In this document: positions 6,463 through 15,152 of the stretch, piece after piece | Layout: the number at the start of each line of letters is the position of its first letter | How positions within the stretch are numbered: the stretch's first letter is position 1 | Assembly: GCF_019443745.1 (NCBI RefSeq) | Contig: NZ_CP050948.1 | Location: forward strand, 2,980,001 to 3,044,000 | Direction of reading: 5' to 3' | DNA length: 64,000 nt | Source: Iamia sp. SCSIO 61187 | GTDB lineage: Bacteria; Actinomycetota; Acidimicrobiia; Acidimicrobiales; Iamiaceae | Program-made: the position numbers and the translations under genes | Notes under the pieces: model-generated | What the model was told of the DNA's origin: nothing | The model's input: the letters and a program-made list of their open reading frames with translations, nothing else | Databases searched by the model: none

Positions 6463-8928
6463 TCAGAGACCGCTAACGCGTACGGGTGTGAACCTCGGAG
6501 TGTGACTGCCATCTCCAAGCTGGCCGCTGAAATTGAACCCCCAGCACCAGACGGAGGCGTCAGTGAGGCGTGCGCACGTGTGAGACCCGTGCGCGTCGGT
6601 GCTGGTCGCGCTGGCAAGGCCGGTGACGGTCGTCGGTGTTCGCCGAAAATCGGTGGTGCCGTCGCCGAGCTCCGCCGACGAGTTGGCCCCCCAGCACGCG
6701 ATATTGCTACCGGCAACTAAGGCGCACGTGTGGCCGTAGCCCCCGGTGATGCTGGTGGCAGCCGGGAGACCGGCGACGGCCACTGGCGTCAATCGGCGCT
6801 CGAGGGTGCCGTCGCCGAGCTGCGCCGCGGAGTTGTCCCCCCAGCAGGCGGCAGCGCCACCGCCGATAAGAGCACAACTGTGAGAGTCTCCGGCGGCGAT
6901 GTCGGTAGCGCCCGTGAGCGCGGCGACGGGCACCGGACTCAACCGAGGCTCGGTCGTGCCGTCGCCGAGTTGGCCGAACGAGTTGTCGCCCCAGCACTTC
7001 GCGGTGCCGTCGAGAAGGACGGCACATGTATGGCTCAGCTCGGCCGTGATGTCGGTGGCTCCGACCAGACCAGGGACCGCCCAAGCAACCCAACGGCCGC
7101 GAGTGGTCCCATCCCCAAGTTGTCCCGCCCAATTGTCCCCCCAGCAGGCGACGGAACTGTCGGAGCGGATCGCGCAGTCGTGATACTGGCCGGCGACAAT
7201 GCTTGTGGCGTCGGTGAGACCGGGGACCGTTTCCGGCGCTAGGCGCTTCGTGGGGGAGCCGTCTCCGAACAGGCGTTGGTAGTCGGCGCCCCAGCACTTG
7301 CCAGTGCCGTCGATGAGCACGGCACAGGTATGGTTTCCACCGGCGGCGATGTGCGTGACACCGGCGAGACCAGCGACGGGGACCGGAGTGGTCGAGTTGG
7401 TGGTGGTCCCGTTGCCCAGTTGGCCAAACTCATTGTCTCCCCAACACTTGACGGTGCCCCCCGCAAGAAGCGCACACGAATGGTTGTGGCCGGCGGCGAC
7501 TCCTAGGCCCGCGACCGTGATTGACAGCGTTCGTGTCGTTGACCGGCCGGCGCTGTCGACAACTCGGACGCTAAAGGCAGAACTGCCGATCGCACCGGAA
7601 GTTCCACTGATCACGCCGGCACTTGACAACGACATCCCCGTCGGCAGCGACCCCGAAGCGATCGACCAGTTCCGAGCGCCCTGACCGCCCTGGGCTGTGA
7701 GGGTCGTCGCCGGGTATGCGGATCCTGGCGTCGCAGTCGGCAACGAGGCCGTGGTCACCCACGGCGGGGCGATCACCCGCACCCGGGCCGCGAACCCGCT
7801 AGAGCCGAGCAGGAAGGTGGCCACCTCTTCGCGAGGCCGCTGTTCCCAAGTCGTGGTCTCGGACTCGGTGGGGACCCTCCGTAGTAGCCCGGTAAACAGA
7901 TCGACCGCAGCGACCAAACCCTCGGTCTTGCCCTTGTACTCCCTCGACTCCGAGAAGCCGACCATCGCCTTCCCGCGGGTCCGCCGGCCGGAGTCCAGTT
8001 CGGAGATCCAGAACGAGCGCCCCGACGGCTCCCCGGGACGGCCCAGGATGTTCTGGTAGATCAGATCGACGAACTGCGCGTTCGAGAGCGTCCCGTAGCG
8101 CAGCCGGAATTCGTTCGAACGGGCAAAGTACTCGCTGATCCAGAACAGCGACCGCCGGTTGCGAATCTGAGTGGCCCAGTAGTTCAGGCCCGAGAGGTCC
8201 GGCAGGCGCAGGAAGTACGCCTGGTATAGCCGGATCGCCGGCGGCTGGGCCTGCCAGTAAGCGAACTGCTCGGCCGCATCAACTGCCGCAACCGGGCTCA
8301 GCCGCCCGTCAGTCAACCGAGCCACCCAATCAGCCCGCTCCGCCCCCGACGGCGCCCGGCCGGCGAAGTCGGCGTAGAGCCGATCAACGAGACCGCCCAT
8401 CGACGCGAACGGCAGCGTGACGGGCGCCGACGGGGCCGAAGCACGCCCGACGCCGTCTGCGTTACGCGCCGCCACGCGCACCCGGTAGATCACCGTCCCT
8501 GCCTCCAGCCCGGTGACCTCGGCCTGCGCGACTCCGGCCGCCACGTCGAAGGTCTCCTGCGGAAGCGCATTCCCCGAGGGGTCTGACCGCTCGACAATCA
8601 ACCGGTAACCGGTCGCACCGGCACCCCCAGCGCATTGCGGCACCGTGACGACCAGCCGATCCCGGGCCGACCCCACCACCGCCGGAGCGGACGGCACACA
8701 GGTCGGCGCCGCCTGCGCCACAATCGCACTGGAGTCGATCGCCATCGCCGCCCCCGACGGCATCAGGAATGATGCTGCGATCGCAGCGACCAACGCAGCC
8801 GCAAGAGGTCGAGCAACTCGACACGTGCCCGGACCCTTTGCCGCGACCCGAAGCGCGCCTATCAAGGCAGTCACCGCCGTGACCACCGACGCGACGCCGA
8901 TGGCAAGTGCACCCCTCTGGCCCCTCAT
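6463..8928 (-). CDS. Secreted multidomain protein: Fn3-like, DUF4214, Ig-like, RCC1 repeats
   Basis: The product has about 820 residues. I chose ATG 8928-8926, preceded by ggggatgggg; ATG 8934-8932 is equally possible. Two hydrophobic stretches near the N-terminus suggest a signal or anchor. A fibronectin-III-like segment follows (about 75-170), then a DUF4214 module of about 200 residues with LYADFAGRAPSG, LGRPGEPSGRSFW and GRRTRGKAMVGFSES. Next comes an Ig-like putative domain (SLPTGMSLSSAGVISGTSG). The C-terminal half has seven RCC1 repeats, most with a CWGxN core and a HTCA or HSCA box; the cysteines suggest disulfides outside the cell. A surface or adhesive role is inferred. It is the largest passenger gene of the accessory region. 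Confidence 0.85.
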   Translation of the reverse strand: MRGQRGALAIGVASVVTAVTALIGALRVAAKGPGTCRVARPLAAALVAAIAASFLMPSGAAMAIDSSAIVAQAAPTCVPSAPAVVGSARDRLVVTVPQCAGGAGATGYRLIVERSDPSGNALPQETFDVAAGVAQAEVTGLEAGTVIYRVRVAARNADGVGRASAPSAPVTLPFASMGGLVDRLYADFAGRAPSGAERADWVARLTDGRLSPVAAVDAAEQFAYWQAQPPAIRLYQAYFLRLPDLSGLNYWATQIRNRRSLFWISEYFARSNEFRLRYGTLSNAQFVDLIYQNILGRPGEPSGRSFWISELDSGRRTRGKAMVGFSESREYKGKTEGLVAAVDLFTGLLRRVPTESETTTWEQRPREEVATFLLGSSGFAARVRVIAPPWVTTASLPTATPGSAYPATTLTAQGGQGARNWSIASGSLPTGMSLSSAGVISGTSGAIGSSAFSVRVVDSAGRSTTRTLSITVAGLGVAAGHNHSCALLAGGTVKCWGDNEFGQLGNGTTTNSTTPVPVAGLAGVTHIAAGGNHTCAVLIDGTGKCWGADYQRLFGDGSPTKRLAPETVPGLTDATSIVAGQYHDCAIRSDSSVACWGDNWAGQLGDGTTRGRWVAWAVPGLVGATDITAELSHTCAVLLDGTAKCWGDNSFGQLGDGTTEPRLSPVPVAALTGATDIAAGDSHSCALIGGGAAACWGDNSAAQLGDGTLERRLTPVAVAGLPAATSITGGYGHTCALVAGSNIACWGANSSAELGDGTTDFRRTPTTVTGLASATSTDAHGSHTCARLTDASVWCWGFNFSGQLGDGSHTPRFTPVRVSGL

Positions 8929-9142
8929 CCCCATCCCCAAGTCTTTTCTTCCCGCCCGGCGAAACCTACCACCAATTCTGACCGGGGCCTCGCCTGGCAT
9001 CTCCGAACGTGCGGCCTGACGGGGGGACCAACACCCGCAGCACCCTTGCTTTGGTGCGAGCCGACCCTGGTGAAGCTGCGTGCGGCCGGAGGCGATCGGC
9101 GCCGAGATCTCCGGCGAGGTTTCGGGTCCCTGTTCGACGTCG

Positions 9143-10456
9143 TCAGCCCGCGCCGTCCGACGCCCCGTCGTCCGCCTTCTCGGGCCTGACGCCAGCGTCG
9201 TCGGTCTTGGGGACAGCGATGGCGCGGCTTAGATCCAGCTCGATCTCGTCATCGCCCTCGACCGTGTAAACGCCCTCGCACTCCTTCGGCGCGACGACGC
9301 TGATGGCGTAGTCGTCACCGGCGCCGGGCCGGTCTCCGAAGTACGCCACCTCGAGCTCTTGGTCGACACATTCCTCGTCGAGCTCTTCCGCCGTGACCAT
9401 GCCGTCACCCACCTCGATGGATCCGAAGCGAACGGTGGAGGCCAGCAAGTTGTCGGGAGCTCCCTTGATCCCGGCCAGGTACAAGAGTGTCCCGACGAGG
9501 GTCGCGACCGAGCCGAGCAACAGGGTCGAACGCGCGGCCCGGAAGGTGCCTCGCATCTGGGCCACCCCGGACTCGTCGAGCACAACCGACCGGTGCAGCA
9601 TGTGGCGGCCGAGCGGGATGTCTTTCTCCTCGAGCGCCCTGAGCGCGTCGCGCAGCGCGTTCCGAGCGTCGTCCTCGTCTTGCCGAGCGGCAATCGCTCC
9701 TCGCGACGCCGCCTCGATGGCGGTGTCGATCGCCTTGGCCGCCTCATCAGACAGTGAGGTGGCGGCCGAACGGGTAGTGACTAGCGCGCTGATCTGGTTC
9801 TCCGCCGTTGATCGCCTCGACGTCGCATCGTCGAGCGTGCGGCGAGCGTCCACCACGCAGCCGACGAACTCGTTGCGGCCTTTCTCGAGTGCGGCAATCT
9901 CCTTGATGAGTTCGCTGACGGACTCCACCTCGGGGCCGAGGTGTGCACTCGCCTCCGTCCCGGTGAGCATCTTCTTCAAATGGCGCATAGCGCGCCCGCG
10001 CCCAATCCGACTCCGGAACCAGCCCAGGGGCCCGTTTAGCCGGTCAAAGTCCGCCTCAAGTTCGCCGAGGCTGGCGTCTTCGGGTTCGAACACCAGAGTG
10101 GCCGCGCGGAGCATGAATGTCAGGCCCGTCCCGGCGACGGCGAGGCCAACCCAGCGCCGATCGGCTAAGGGGTCGCCTTTGGTGAACGCCACCGAGCCGA
10201 AGAGGGCCAGACCGATCGCGCCCACCGCGCCGATGAGCCACCGCATGGCGTTGCGATACCGTTCGACGGCCCCCATTGCCGACATCGCGGACGACGAGAC
10301 GTCGGCGGCGCCGATCGCGCCGTAGACCTCGTCGACCGGCGCGGTCACCTTCGGCTCCTCGACCGGCGTCGGCTCGGGCGCCAGCACCTCAAGGATCTTC
10401 TTCAGACCCTCGGCAGCTGCTTTGGTGGCGTCGTCCGCTTCTGTAGCGTCGGCCAT
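9143..10456 (-). CDS. Hypothetical membrane protein with long helical middle region
   Basis: I start at ATG 10456-10454, which has gggagg seven bases upstream; a GTG lies one codon earlier. The product of about 437 residues has an acidic/Pro-rich head, two membrane helices at about residues 70-90 and 100-120, and a long charged helical region (about 130-295) with probable coiled coil. A third membrane helix follows (about 318-340), and then an acidic, strand-rich C-terminal domain (about 345-437) with two cysteines. No family is recognised. The topology would place the coiled coil and the C-terminal domain on opposite sides of the membrane. Confidence 0.65.
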   Translation of the reverse strand: MADATEADDATKAAAEGLKKILEVLAPEPTPVEEPKVTAPVDEVYGAIGAADVSSSAMSAMGAVERYRNAMRWLIGAVGAIGLALFGSVAFTKGDPLADRRWVGLAVAGTGLTFMLRAATLVFEPEDASLGELEADFDRLNGPLGWFRSRIGRGRAMRHLKKMLTGTEASAHLGPEVESVSELIKEIAALEKGRNEFVGCVVDARRTLDDATSRRSTAENQISALVTTRSAATSLSDEAAKAIDTAIEAASRGAIAARQDEDDARNALRDALRALEEKDIPLGRHMLHRSVVLDESGVAQMRGTFRAARSTLLLGSVATLVGTLLYLAGIKGAPDNLLASTVRFGSIEVGDGMVTAEELDEECVDQELEVAYFGDRPGAGDDYAISVVAPKECEGVYTVEGDDEIELDLSRAIAVPKTDDAGVRPEKADDGASDGAG

Positions 10457-10860
10457 CACGCCCTCCCACTGCCTGGTCCGCGACCACCGGATCGCAGAGC
10501 CGGCAACCTACGTCATGTCTGCCTCGTCTGCTGGTGGGTGCCGGTCGGCTGGCTCGTGTCGTCAAAGCTTGTTCGCATGACCAAAAGATCCGTGCCGATG
10601 TGCAGCGACTCGTTCGAACCCGACGGGCCTGGCGGAAGGCTCAACACCCGGCTGGGACCCTAGCCCGTCAGGGTTGTGGCACGCCGTCCACGATGCCGGT
10701 GACGGCGCCGCCAACAACGCTTCCGGCCTCTTCTCGCCGGACGATCACAACAAGTGGGCTTGGCACCCGTGGCAGTACTCCTTTGAGTTGAGCGCGGCGG
10801 ACCAACAGTGCCCGCGGTGCTTTGAGATCCTGGCTGCCCGACCAAGTAGGGAAGCGTCCA
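10457..10860. other. Intergenic stretch made of repeat copy B
   Basis: No gene with supportable start or motif. The sequence is occupied by the left part of repeat copy B, which continues into the end of the AAA ATPase gene. Confidence 0.5.
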
Positions 10861-11032
10861 TCATCCGACCGCCCGCGCACCGGGAAGGGCGTCCAGGATC
10901 GTGCCTGCTCCTGTGTCGGACCCTTGGCACGTACTGGGATCCTTGGCAGGAAGGGTGAGGTCAGGGCCGGTGTCGGGGTTCGTGCCATGGGTGCCACACG
11001 GGAGTTGGCCCGATCCCGTTGGCACGGAAGGC
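10566..11032 (+). repeat. Element repeat copy B (matches copies A and C)
   Basis: The left part (10,566-10,650) matches copy C near 716-770 and the start of copy A. The right part (about 10,735-11,032) matches 2823-3215. The right half codes for the last 55 or so residues of the AAA ATPase on the minus strand, so this copy is attached to an intact gene while copy A is not. Confidence 0.75.
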
Positions 11033-12222
11033 AGGGTCCAGGTCGAGGGGCGACCCGGCTTGTGCTCGTGCCGGGTGACTTCGATTCCGACCTCCCTCCG
11101 AGCACGCTGCAAGGTCCGCCCGGAGATGTCGGCCTCTTCAGCCAGCCGCTTGATCTCCTTCGAGGGAAGGGATCCGCCTCCGTCCTCAAGCACCTCTCGC
11201 AGCCACTCGGCAGCCTCAGTGCGGGCGGTCCGCTCCTCGAGGTCGGGCACCGAGAGGATCGCGTTTGGGTCGAGGCCGAGCTCTTCGCCGAGGGCAACTA
11301 CCCCAGCGGTGTCGATCGGCCCGTCGGGGCTCTGGACCATTGCGGACTCGATCCGGTACCGGAACGCCGGAACGGCAGAGGCGTCGGTCATGTTCGCTTT
11401 GCGGAGCACACACACCCGGTCGCGTGGTTCGTCGGGGTGCTCGCCGACGGCCAGCACCGACCGGACCGAGGTGGTGAACCCGACGGAGCCGACGACCTTC
11501 GTCAGCACGTCGCGTGACTCGCCCTTGTTGAGGTGGGCGACGGCCACGATGGAGCATCGGTGCCGTTGCGCAAGGAGGGCGAGGGCGCCGAGGGCGGCTT
11601 GGACTTCGGCCTTCTTGTGGCTGTCGACCCCGCCGCCGAGGTGGGCGTCGACGGGGTCGATGATGGTCAATGCCGGGTCAAGTTTGCTCAGAGCGACATC
11701 CAGATCGGCAACGTCTCGGGCCACCGAGAATGCATCAAGCCTGACATCGACGAAGTGAACGCGACTGAGGTCGGCATCGGCAGCGAGCAGACGCGGCACC
11801 AGCACGGTCTCTCGGTCGTCCTCGGTACCGATGTAGACGACATCCCCGGGCCGACCCATGCGCGAACCAGGGAGCTCGCCCTGGGTGACCCGGGCGGCCA
11901 GGTGGGTGGCCAGCACCGTCTTGCCGAGCCCCTCACGGCCAGCGAACAGAGTCACGGCTGACTCAGGGATGCGACCAGTCCACAAGAACGTCGGGCGGCG
12001 GATGGTCACCGACGACGCAGGCACCAGGGTCAAGCGGCACGGCTCTTCCTCGACGGTCACCGCTGACGGGGACAAGATCCAGTTGGTCTCTGGGGGAGGA
12101 TCCTCACCGAGCCGCAGCAGGATCTGCTTCGCCAATGCGTCCGGCGTGCCATCGGGAAATTGGTCGACTGTCGTGAACCCGTGCTCGAGGGCCAAGCCGT
12201 GGAGGTAGCCGTAGTCGCTCAC
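10861..12222 (-). CDS. AAA_25/RepA-like ATPase of the integrated element
   Basis: The 453-residue protein has a P-loop at residues 95-102 (GREGLGKT) and a Walker B strand at about 185-190 (LTIIDP). It also has the IGTEDD and VAHLNKGESRD blocks typical of RecA-fold AAA_25 proteins related to plasmid RepA helicases. A helix-turn-helix (KEIKRLAEEADISGRTLQRA) lies near residue 370, followed by a Gly/Thr/Pro-rich tail that coincides with repeat copy B. It starts with GTG overlapping the previous gene's stop by four bases, so translation is probably coupled. The likely role is helicase or replication initiator during excision; that is family-based inference. Confidence 0.8.
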   Translation of the reverse strand: MSDYGYLHGLALEHGFTTVDQFPDGTPDALAKQILLRLGEDPPPETNWILSPSAVTVEEEPCRLTLVPASSVTIRRPTFLWTGRIPESAVTLFAGREGLGKTVLATHLAARVTQGELPGSRMGRPGDVVYIGTEDDRETVLVPRLLAADADLSRVHFVDVRLDAFSVARDVADLDVALSKLDPALTIIDPVDAHLGGGVDSHKKAEVQAALGALALLAQRHRCSIVAVAHLNKGESRDVLTKVVGSVGFTTSVRSVLAVGEHPDEPRDRVCVLRKANMTDASAVPAFRYRIESAMVQSPDGPIDTAGVVALGEELGLDPNAILSVPDLEERTARTEAAEWLREVLEDGGGSLPSKEIKRLAEEADISGRTLQRARREVGIEVTRHEHKPGRPSTWTLPSVPTGSGQLPCGTHGTNPDTGPDLTLPAKDPSTCQGSDTGAGTILDALPGARAVG

Positions 12223-12584
12223 TGCGTCACCAATCGGTCGATCGCCGTTGAGGTGGCGAGCACGAGCGACCTCGTTGACCAGAGGGTTCCGCCGTTAGAC
12301 GCACCCCGCTCGTAGTTGGGCAGCTCTGAGACGGTCCTGCTCTTCGTGTCCAGCCGACCGCCACAGCGCCAGACGAAGGCGCTGACGATCGTGACGTCGA
12401 CCGGCTTCATCAGCGTCGAGCAGCGAGGGCAGCACAGCCACTCGTGGTCCCAGGGGGCGAGGAGGCGTAGGAGCTCGGTGAGGGTGAGGTCTCGCACCGC
12501 CCGTTCGACGTCGCAGGGGTCGGGCATGATGGGGGGTGCGTGGTCGGGGCGCCGGTCGAGGAGGCCGGCACTTCGCCGCATCAT
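12219..12584 (-). CDS. Small zinc-ribbon-like protein of the element
   Basis: Starting at ATG 12584-12582 gives 121 residues. The start overlaps the excisionase stop (ATGA) and the stop overlaps the ATPase start (GTGA), which fits a tight three-gene operon. The core is LTLTELLRLLAPWDHEWLC followed by CPRC and, further on, WRCGG: one CxxC knuckle and a single later cysteine, so a zinc site would be incomplete or shared. An internal ATG at 12527 is an alternative start. Such small Cys proteins often sit between xis and rep genes of actinobacterial integrative elements. Its role is unknown. Confidence 0.6.
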   Translation of the reverse strand: MMRRSAGLLDRRPDHAPPIMPDPCDVERAVRDLTLTELLRLLAPWDHEWLCCPRCSTLMKPVDVTIVSAFVWRCGGRLDTKSRTVSELPNYERGASNGGTLWSTRSLVLATSTAIDRLVTQ

Positions 12585-12760
12585 GCGGCCTCGCTGCGGG
12601 ACTCGAGCCACGCAAGGCAACGGTCGGGATCGAACCGCCTCGCTCGGCCGATAGTCAGCGACGGCATTCCCTGAGCGAGCAGCTTTCGCACCATGCGCTC
12701 GCTGATGCCAAGGAACAAGGCCAGCTCGTCGGTCCTCAGCCAATGGCCGGTGGTAGGCAT
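12581..12760 (-). CDS. Excisionase-like HTH protein
   Basis: This 59-residue gene reads from ATG 12760-12758 to TGA 12583-12581. The sequence contains WLRTDELALFLGISERMVRK, a classic winged-helix/MerR-type HTH_17 motif, followed by MPSLTIGRARRFDPDRCLAW, the wing and recognition end typical of Xis/DNA-binding domain proteins. It is first in the operon with the zinc-ribbon and ATPase genes and lies 1 kb from the integrase. It probably binds near the attachment site and directs the integrase toward excision, and may also regulate the operon. Confidence 0.8.
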   Translation of the reverse strand: MPTTGHWLRTDELALFLGISERMVRKLLAQGMPSLTIGRARRFDPDRCLAWLESRSEAA

Positions 12761-12853
12761 CGAATGTCACTCCTCTTGGTCTTCGGCACCCCCATGCGAG
12801 GTGCTCGTGCCGGATGGTGCGTCGGAGTGCTGCCCTATGCCTACGATCTGAAC

Positions 12854-13795
12854 GTGACAGTGAACGTGACGGGCCAGCTCCAGGGTTGGGCGAATCCGGA
12901 CGGCTCGATCGGACAGGAGATCGCCTACGAAGGTTGGTTGCGAGTCGGAGCTGCCGAGGTGGCCGACGATGAGCTCAAGTGGTCGCTGTTGTCGTCCCAG
13001 GACAAGCTCACCTTCGAGCTCATGGGCGATGACCCATCGGTGTGCCGACGACCAGCGGCAAGTGCAACTCGAAGCCTTCTAACCACCTTCGTTGGCCTTC
13101 GGACACCCAAGGACTTCGAAGATTTCGCACTGGCATACGGCGTGCTTGCGCCCAGCGACTCCTCCGGCACGCACGACGCCGCGGGGAGCGAACCACTCGC
13201 CCTGTGGAGGGGATTGCAGGCAGACGTCGAGACCATCCTTCAATGGCTCGTCGACAACCCACCGCCTCGCTCCGACTGCAAGGGCCCCCGAGCGTTCGTT
13301 CTTGCGGAGACACACGACAGCCCGCTTCCCACGACCAAGGTCGAACGACTGCCGAGCGGCGATGTGATGGTCTCGGCAGGAGGCCCTGTCGTCAGGCACG
13401 TCGGGATCCGTCCTCGAAGGAAGATCGGTGCAGACCGCATCCTCTTGTGGTCAGGCGGGACCCGCCCGGGGGGCGCTCAAGAGATCGTCGGCTCGTACAT
13501 CGAAGCCATGCTCAACAAGCGGCCGCCCGTACTCCTCTACGAGCCCGGCGAGGGCCTCGTAAACCACCTGCCTGGGCTGATCAGTGCACTGGCCCTTCAA
13601 CTCGCGCTTGTCGTGGAGGGCGCGACCGACGGGCCCGTGCTGAGCCCAGCCATCGCCCGCTGCTCCGGTTGTGGGCATCGGTACCAAGCAAGCCGGCGTC
13701 CTCGCTCCGACCGGCGCAACTACTGCCCCTCGTGCCGAACCGACGGAACCGCCGATCGGGACCGCCAGCGTCGGTACCGGGCCGCTGCTCGCTAG
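12854..13795 (+). CDS. Hypothetical protein with C-terminal zinc-ribbon (CGNR-like)
   Basis: The open frame extends far upstream, but there it runs antisense to the excisionase, so I place the start at GTG 12,854 (VTVNVTGQLQGW), giving 313 residues; later GTGs are possible. The C-terminus has CSGCGHRY, a basic RRPRSDRR stretch and NYCPSC, then an RQRRYRAAAR tail. The pattern resembles CGNR-type zinc fingers that bind DNA. The rest has no motif I know. Its stop shares the four bases CTAG with the stop of the converging integrase. It is probably element cargo or a regulator. Confidence 0.6.
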   Translation: MTVNVTGQLQGWANPDGSIGQEIAYEGWLRVGAAEVADDELKWSLLSSQDKLTFELMGDDPSVCRRPAASATRSLLTTFVGLRTPKDFEDFALAYGVLAPSDSSGTHDAAGSEPLALWRGLQADVETILQWLVDNPPPRSDCKGPRAFVLAETHDSPLPTTKVERLPSGDVMVSAGGPVVRHVGIRPRRKIGADRILLWSGGTRPGGAQEIVGSYIEAMLNKRPPVLLYEPGEGLVNHLPGLISALALQLALVVEGATDGPVLSPAIARCSGCGHRYQASRRPRSDRRNYCPSCRTDGTADRDRQRRYRAAAR

Positions 13796-14874
13796 GAGGA
13801 GTCGGCGCCCCGAATCACTGAGGGACGGTGCCGGTAGACGGCGTCGACCATGCGGGTCGAGGTGTGGCCGAGGACGTCGGCGACGCCGTGAGGCGGGATC
13901 CCAAAGTCGGCCATTCGTGTGGCGGCGGTGTGGCGCAGCTCGTTCGGCGAGAGGGGAGCGATGCCGGCGGCCCTGGCCACCTTCTGCAGCTCCGACCGAA
14001 CCGTAGAGGGCCAGACCGGGGCACCGTTCGGGGCGGAGACGAGCAGGCCCTCCCCCACCGCGTCGGCCGCCGGGCGGAGCTCGTCGACAAGGATCGGCGG
14101 CATGGCCAGGGTCCGTCGGGCGCGGGTCGTCTTGAGCTCGTTCACGAGCATCGGTCTTCCCCGCTCAAGCCTGACCGCGCGGATCACCGCGACCGTCGGC
14201 GGGTCGCTCTCGAGGTCGAGGGCGTCAACGCACACGGCGGCAGCCTCCCCGGGTCGCAGGCCGAGACGCAGGCTCAGGAGCCAGATCGGCCGGTAGGGGT
14301 GCTCGGCCATGGCGGCGACCAGCTTCTCGGCCTCGTGTTGAACCAGCGCCCGGCGGTCCCTCTGGCCAATGGCGATCGTGGGCAGCTCGGCCACGGCGGC
14401 AGCGTTGTGGGCAACCAGGCGGCGCCGCTCGGCCCACCTAAGGGCTTGGCGCAGCGTCGACCGCACCTTCACCAGTGACGCACGGGCGAGCGGCTTCTCA
14501 CGACGCTCGGCGAGGCGCCAGAGGGCCTTCTCGATGTCCCGGGCGTCGAGGTCGGCCACCCTGACCTTGCCCAGCTCGTCGACTAGGAGTGAGCAGGCCC
14601 AGCGGTGCGCCTCCTTTGTACCGGGCGCCCGATCCTTCGTATCAAGGTGGAGCGACTGCCAGTCAGCGAGCAGGGCGGCGACGGTCAGGCGCCGGTCCAG
14701 GTGGCGCTCGTTCGGGTCGCCGTGGACCATTTTCCCGAGCTTCGCAGTGGCGTCGGCCTTCGTCTTGGCCGAGACCTTCCGGCGTCGCCCCTCGAGGAAG
14801 ACCTGACCGACCCAGCGATCCCGGCTGGTGTCGTAGTAGACGGTGCCCTCGCCCTTGGTCCGTCGCTTGCCCAT
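13792..14874 (-). CDS. int: Tyrosine recombinase/integrase
   Basis: ATG 14874-14872 starts a 360-residue protein (MGKRRTKGEGTVYY) with an AP2-like arm-binding head, a SAM-like core-binding domain (about 62-160) and a catalytic domain. Catalytic residues visible: Arg in LGLRPGEA (about 207), Lys region around LKTTRARRT, box II ELRHTAATRM, His in VLGHTS, and Tyr in VDAVYRHR. The first box II residue, usually His, is Asn (SPNELRHT), which some integrases tolerate. A TACCGT hexamer six bases before the ATG suggests a leaderless transcript. The gene lies next to a tRNA-Ala 3' end copy, its presumed attachment site. Confidence 0.92.
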   Translation of the reverse strand: MGKRRTKGEGTVYYDTSRDRWVGQVFLEGRRRKVSAKTKADATAKLGKMVHGDPNERHLDRRLTVAALLADWQSLHLDTKDRAPGTKEAHRWACSLLVDELGKVRVADLDARDIEKALWRLAERREKPLARASLVKVRSTLRQALRWAERRRLVAHNAAAVAELPTIAIGQRDRRALVQHEAEKLVAAMAEHPYRPIWLLSLRLGLRPGEAAAVCVDALDLESDPPTVAVIRAVRLERGRPMLVNELKTTRARRTLAMPPILVDELRPAADAVGEGLLVSAPNGAPVWPSTVRSELQKVARAAGIAPLSPNELRHTAATRMADFGIPPHGVADVLGHTSTRMVDAVYRHRPSVIRGADSS

Positions 14875-14880
14875 GCGGCG

Positions 14881-14886
14881 ACGGTA
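14881..14886 (-). promoter_or_regulatory. -10-like hexamer of the integrase (leaderless)
   Basis: On the minus strand TACCGT ends six bases before the integrase ATG. The same spacing recurs before many genes of this window. Confidence 0.45.
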
Positions 14887-15010
14887 GCCGGTTGGGTGCC
14901 TATCTGGGTGCGTACGGGGTGCCAACCGGTGAGACTCGGTGCCCTTGTGTGCCAAGGCATCCAGGCGTAGGGTGCCCCTCACCAGCCCGGTTTCCCACCA
15001 TGGCATGGAA

Positions 15011-15041
15011 GAGGTCAGGGGTTCGATTCCCCTTAGCTCCA
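15011..15041 (+). repeat. Attachment site: tRNA-Ala 3'-end copy
   Basis: The 31 bases include ggtcaggggttcgattcccc (T arm) and ttagctcca (acceptor strand), the 3' end usual for actinobacterial tRNA-Ala. No matching 5' acceptor (ggggcta), D arm or anticodon arm precedes it, so this is not a full tRNA gene. In tRNA-targeting elements such a 3' copy marks the end of the element far from the intact tRNA. Its plus orientation puts the element to its left and the chromosome to its right. Confidence 0.8.
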
Positions 15042-15120
15042 CTCGTCGCCGCCGGGCCGCACCTCGTGGGTGTCCGTTCGACTCCGGATCGGACCCGGGC
15101 GCCTCACCGCGGGACCAGGC

Positions 15121-15152
15121 GGCGCCCCCCGCAGGCGGGGGCGGGGGGCGCC
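15121..15152. terminator. Strong GC hairpin
   Basis: GGCGCCCCCCGC (15,121-15,132) pairs perfectly with GCGGGGGGCGCC (15,141-15,152) around an 8-base loop. No T-run follows. It may insulate the chromosome from transcription leaving the element. Confidence 0.5.

Noticed and set aside
14950-15041. Full tRNA-Ala gene
   Set aside because: Only the T arm and 3' acceptor strand are present. No 5' acceptor, D arm or anticodon arm can be folded.
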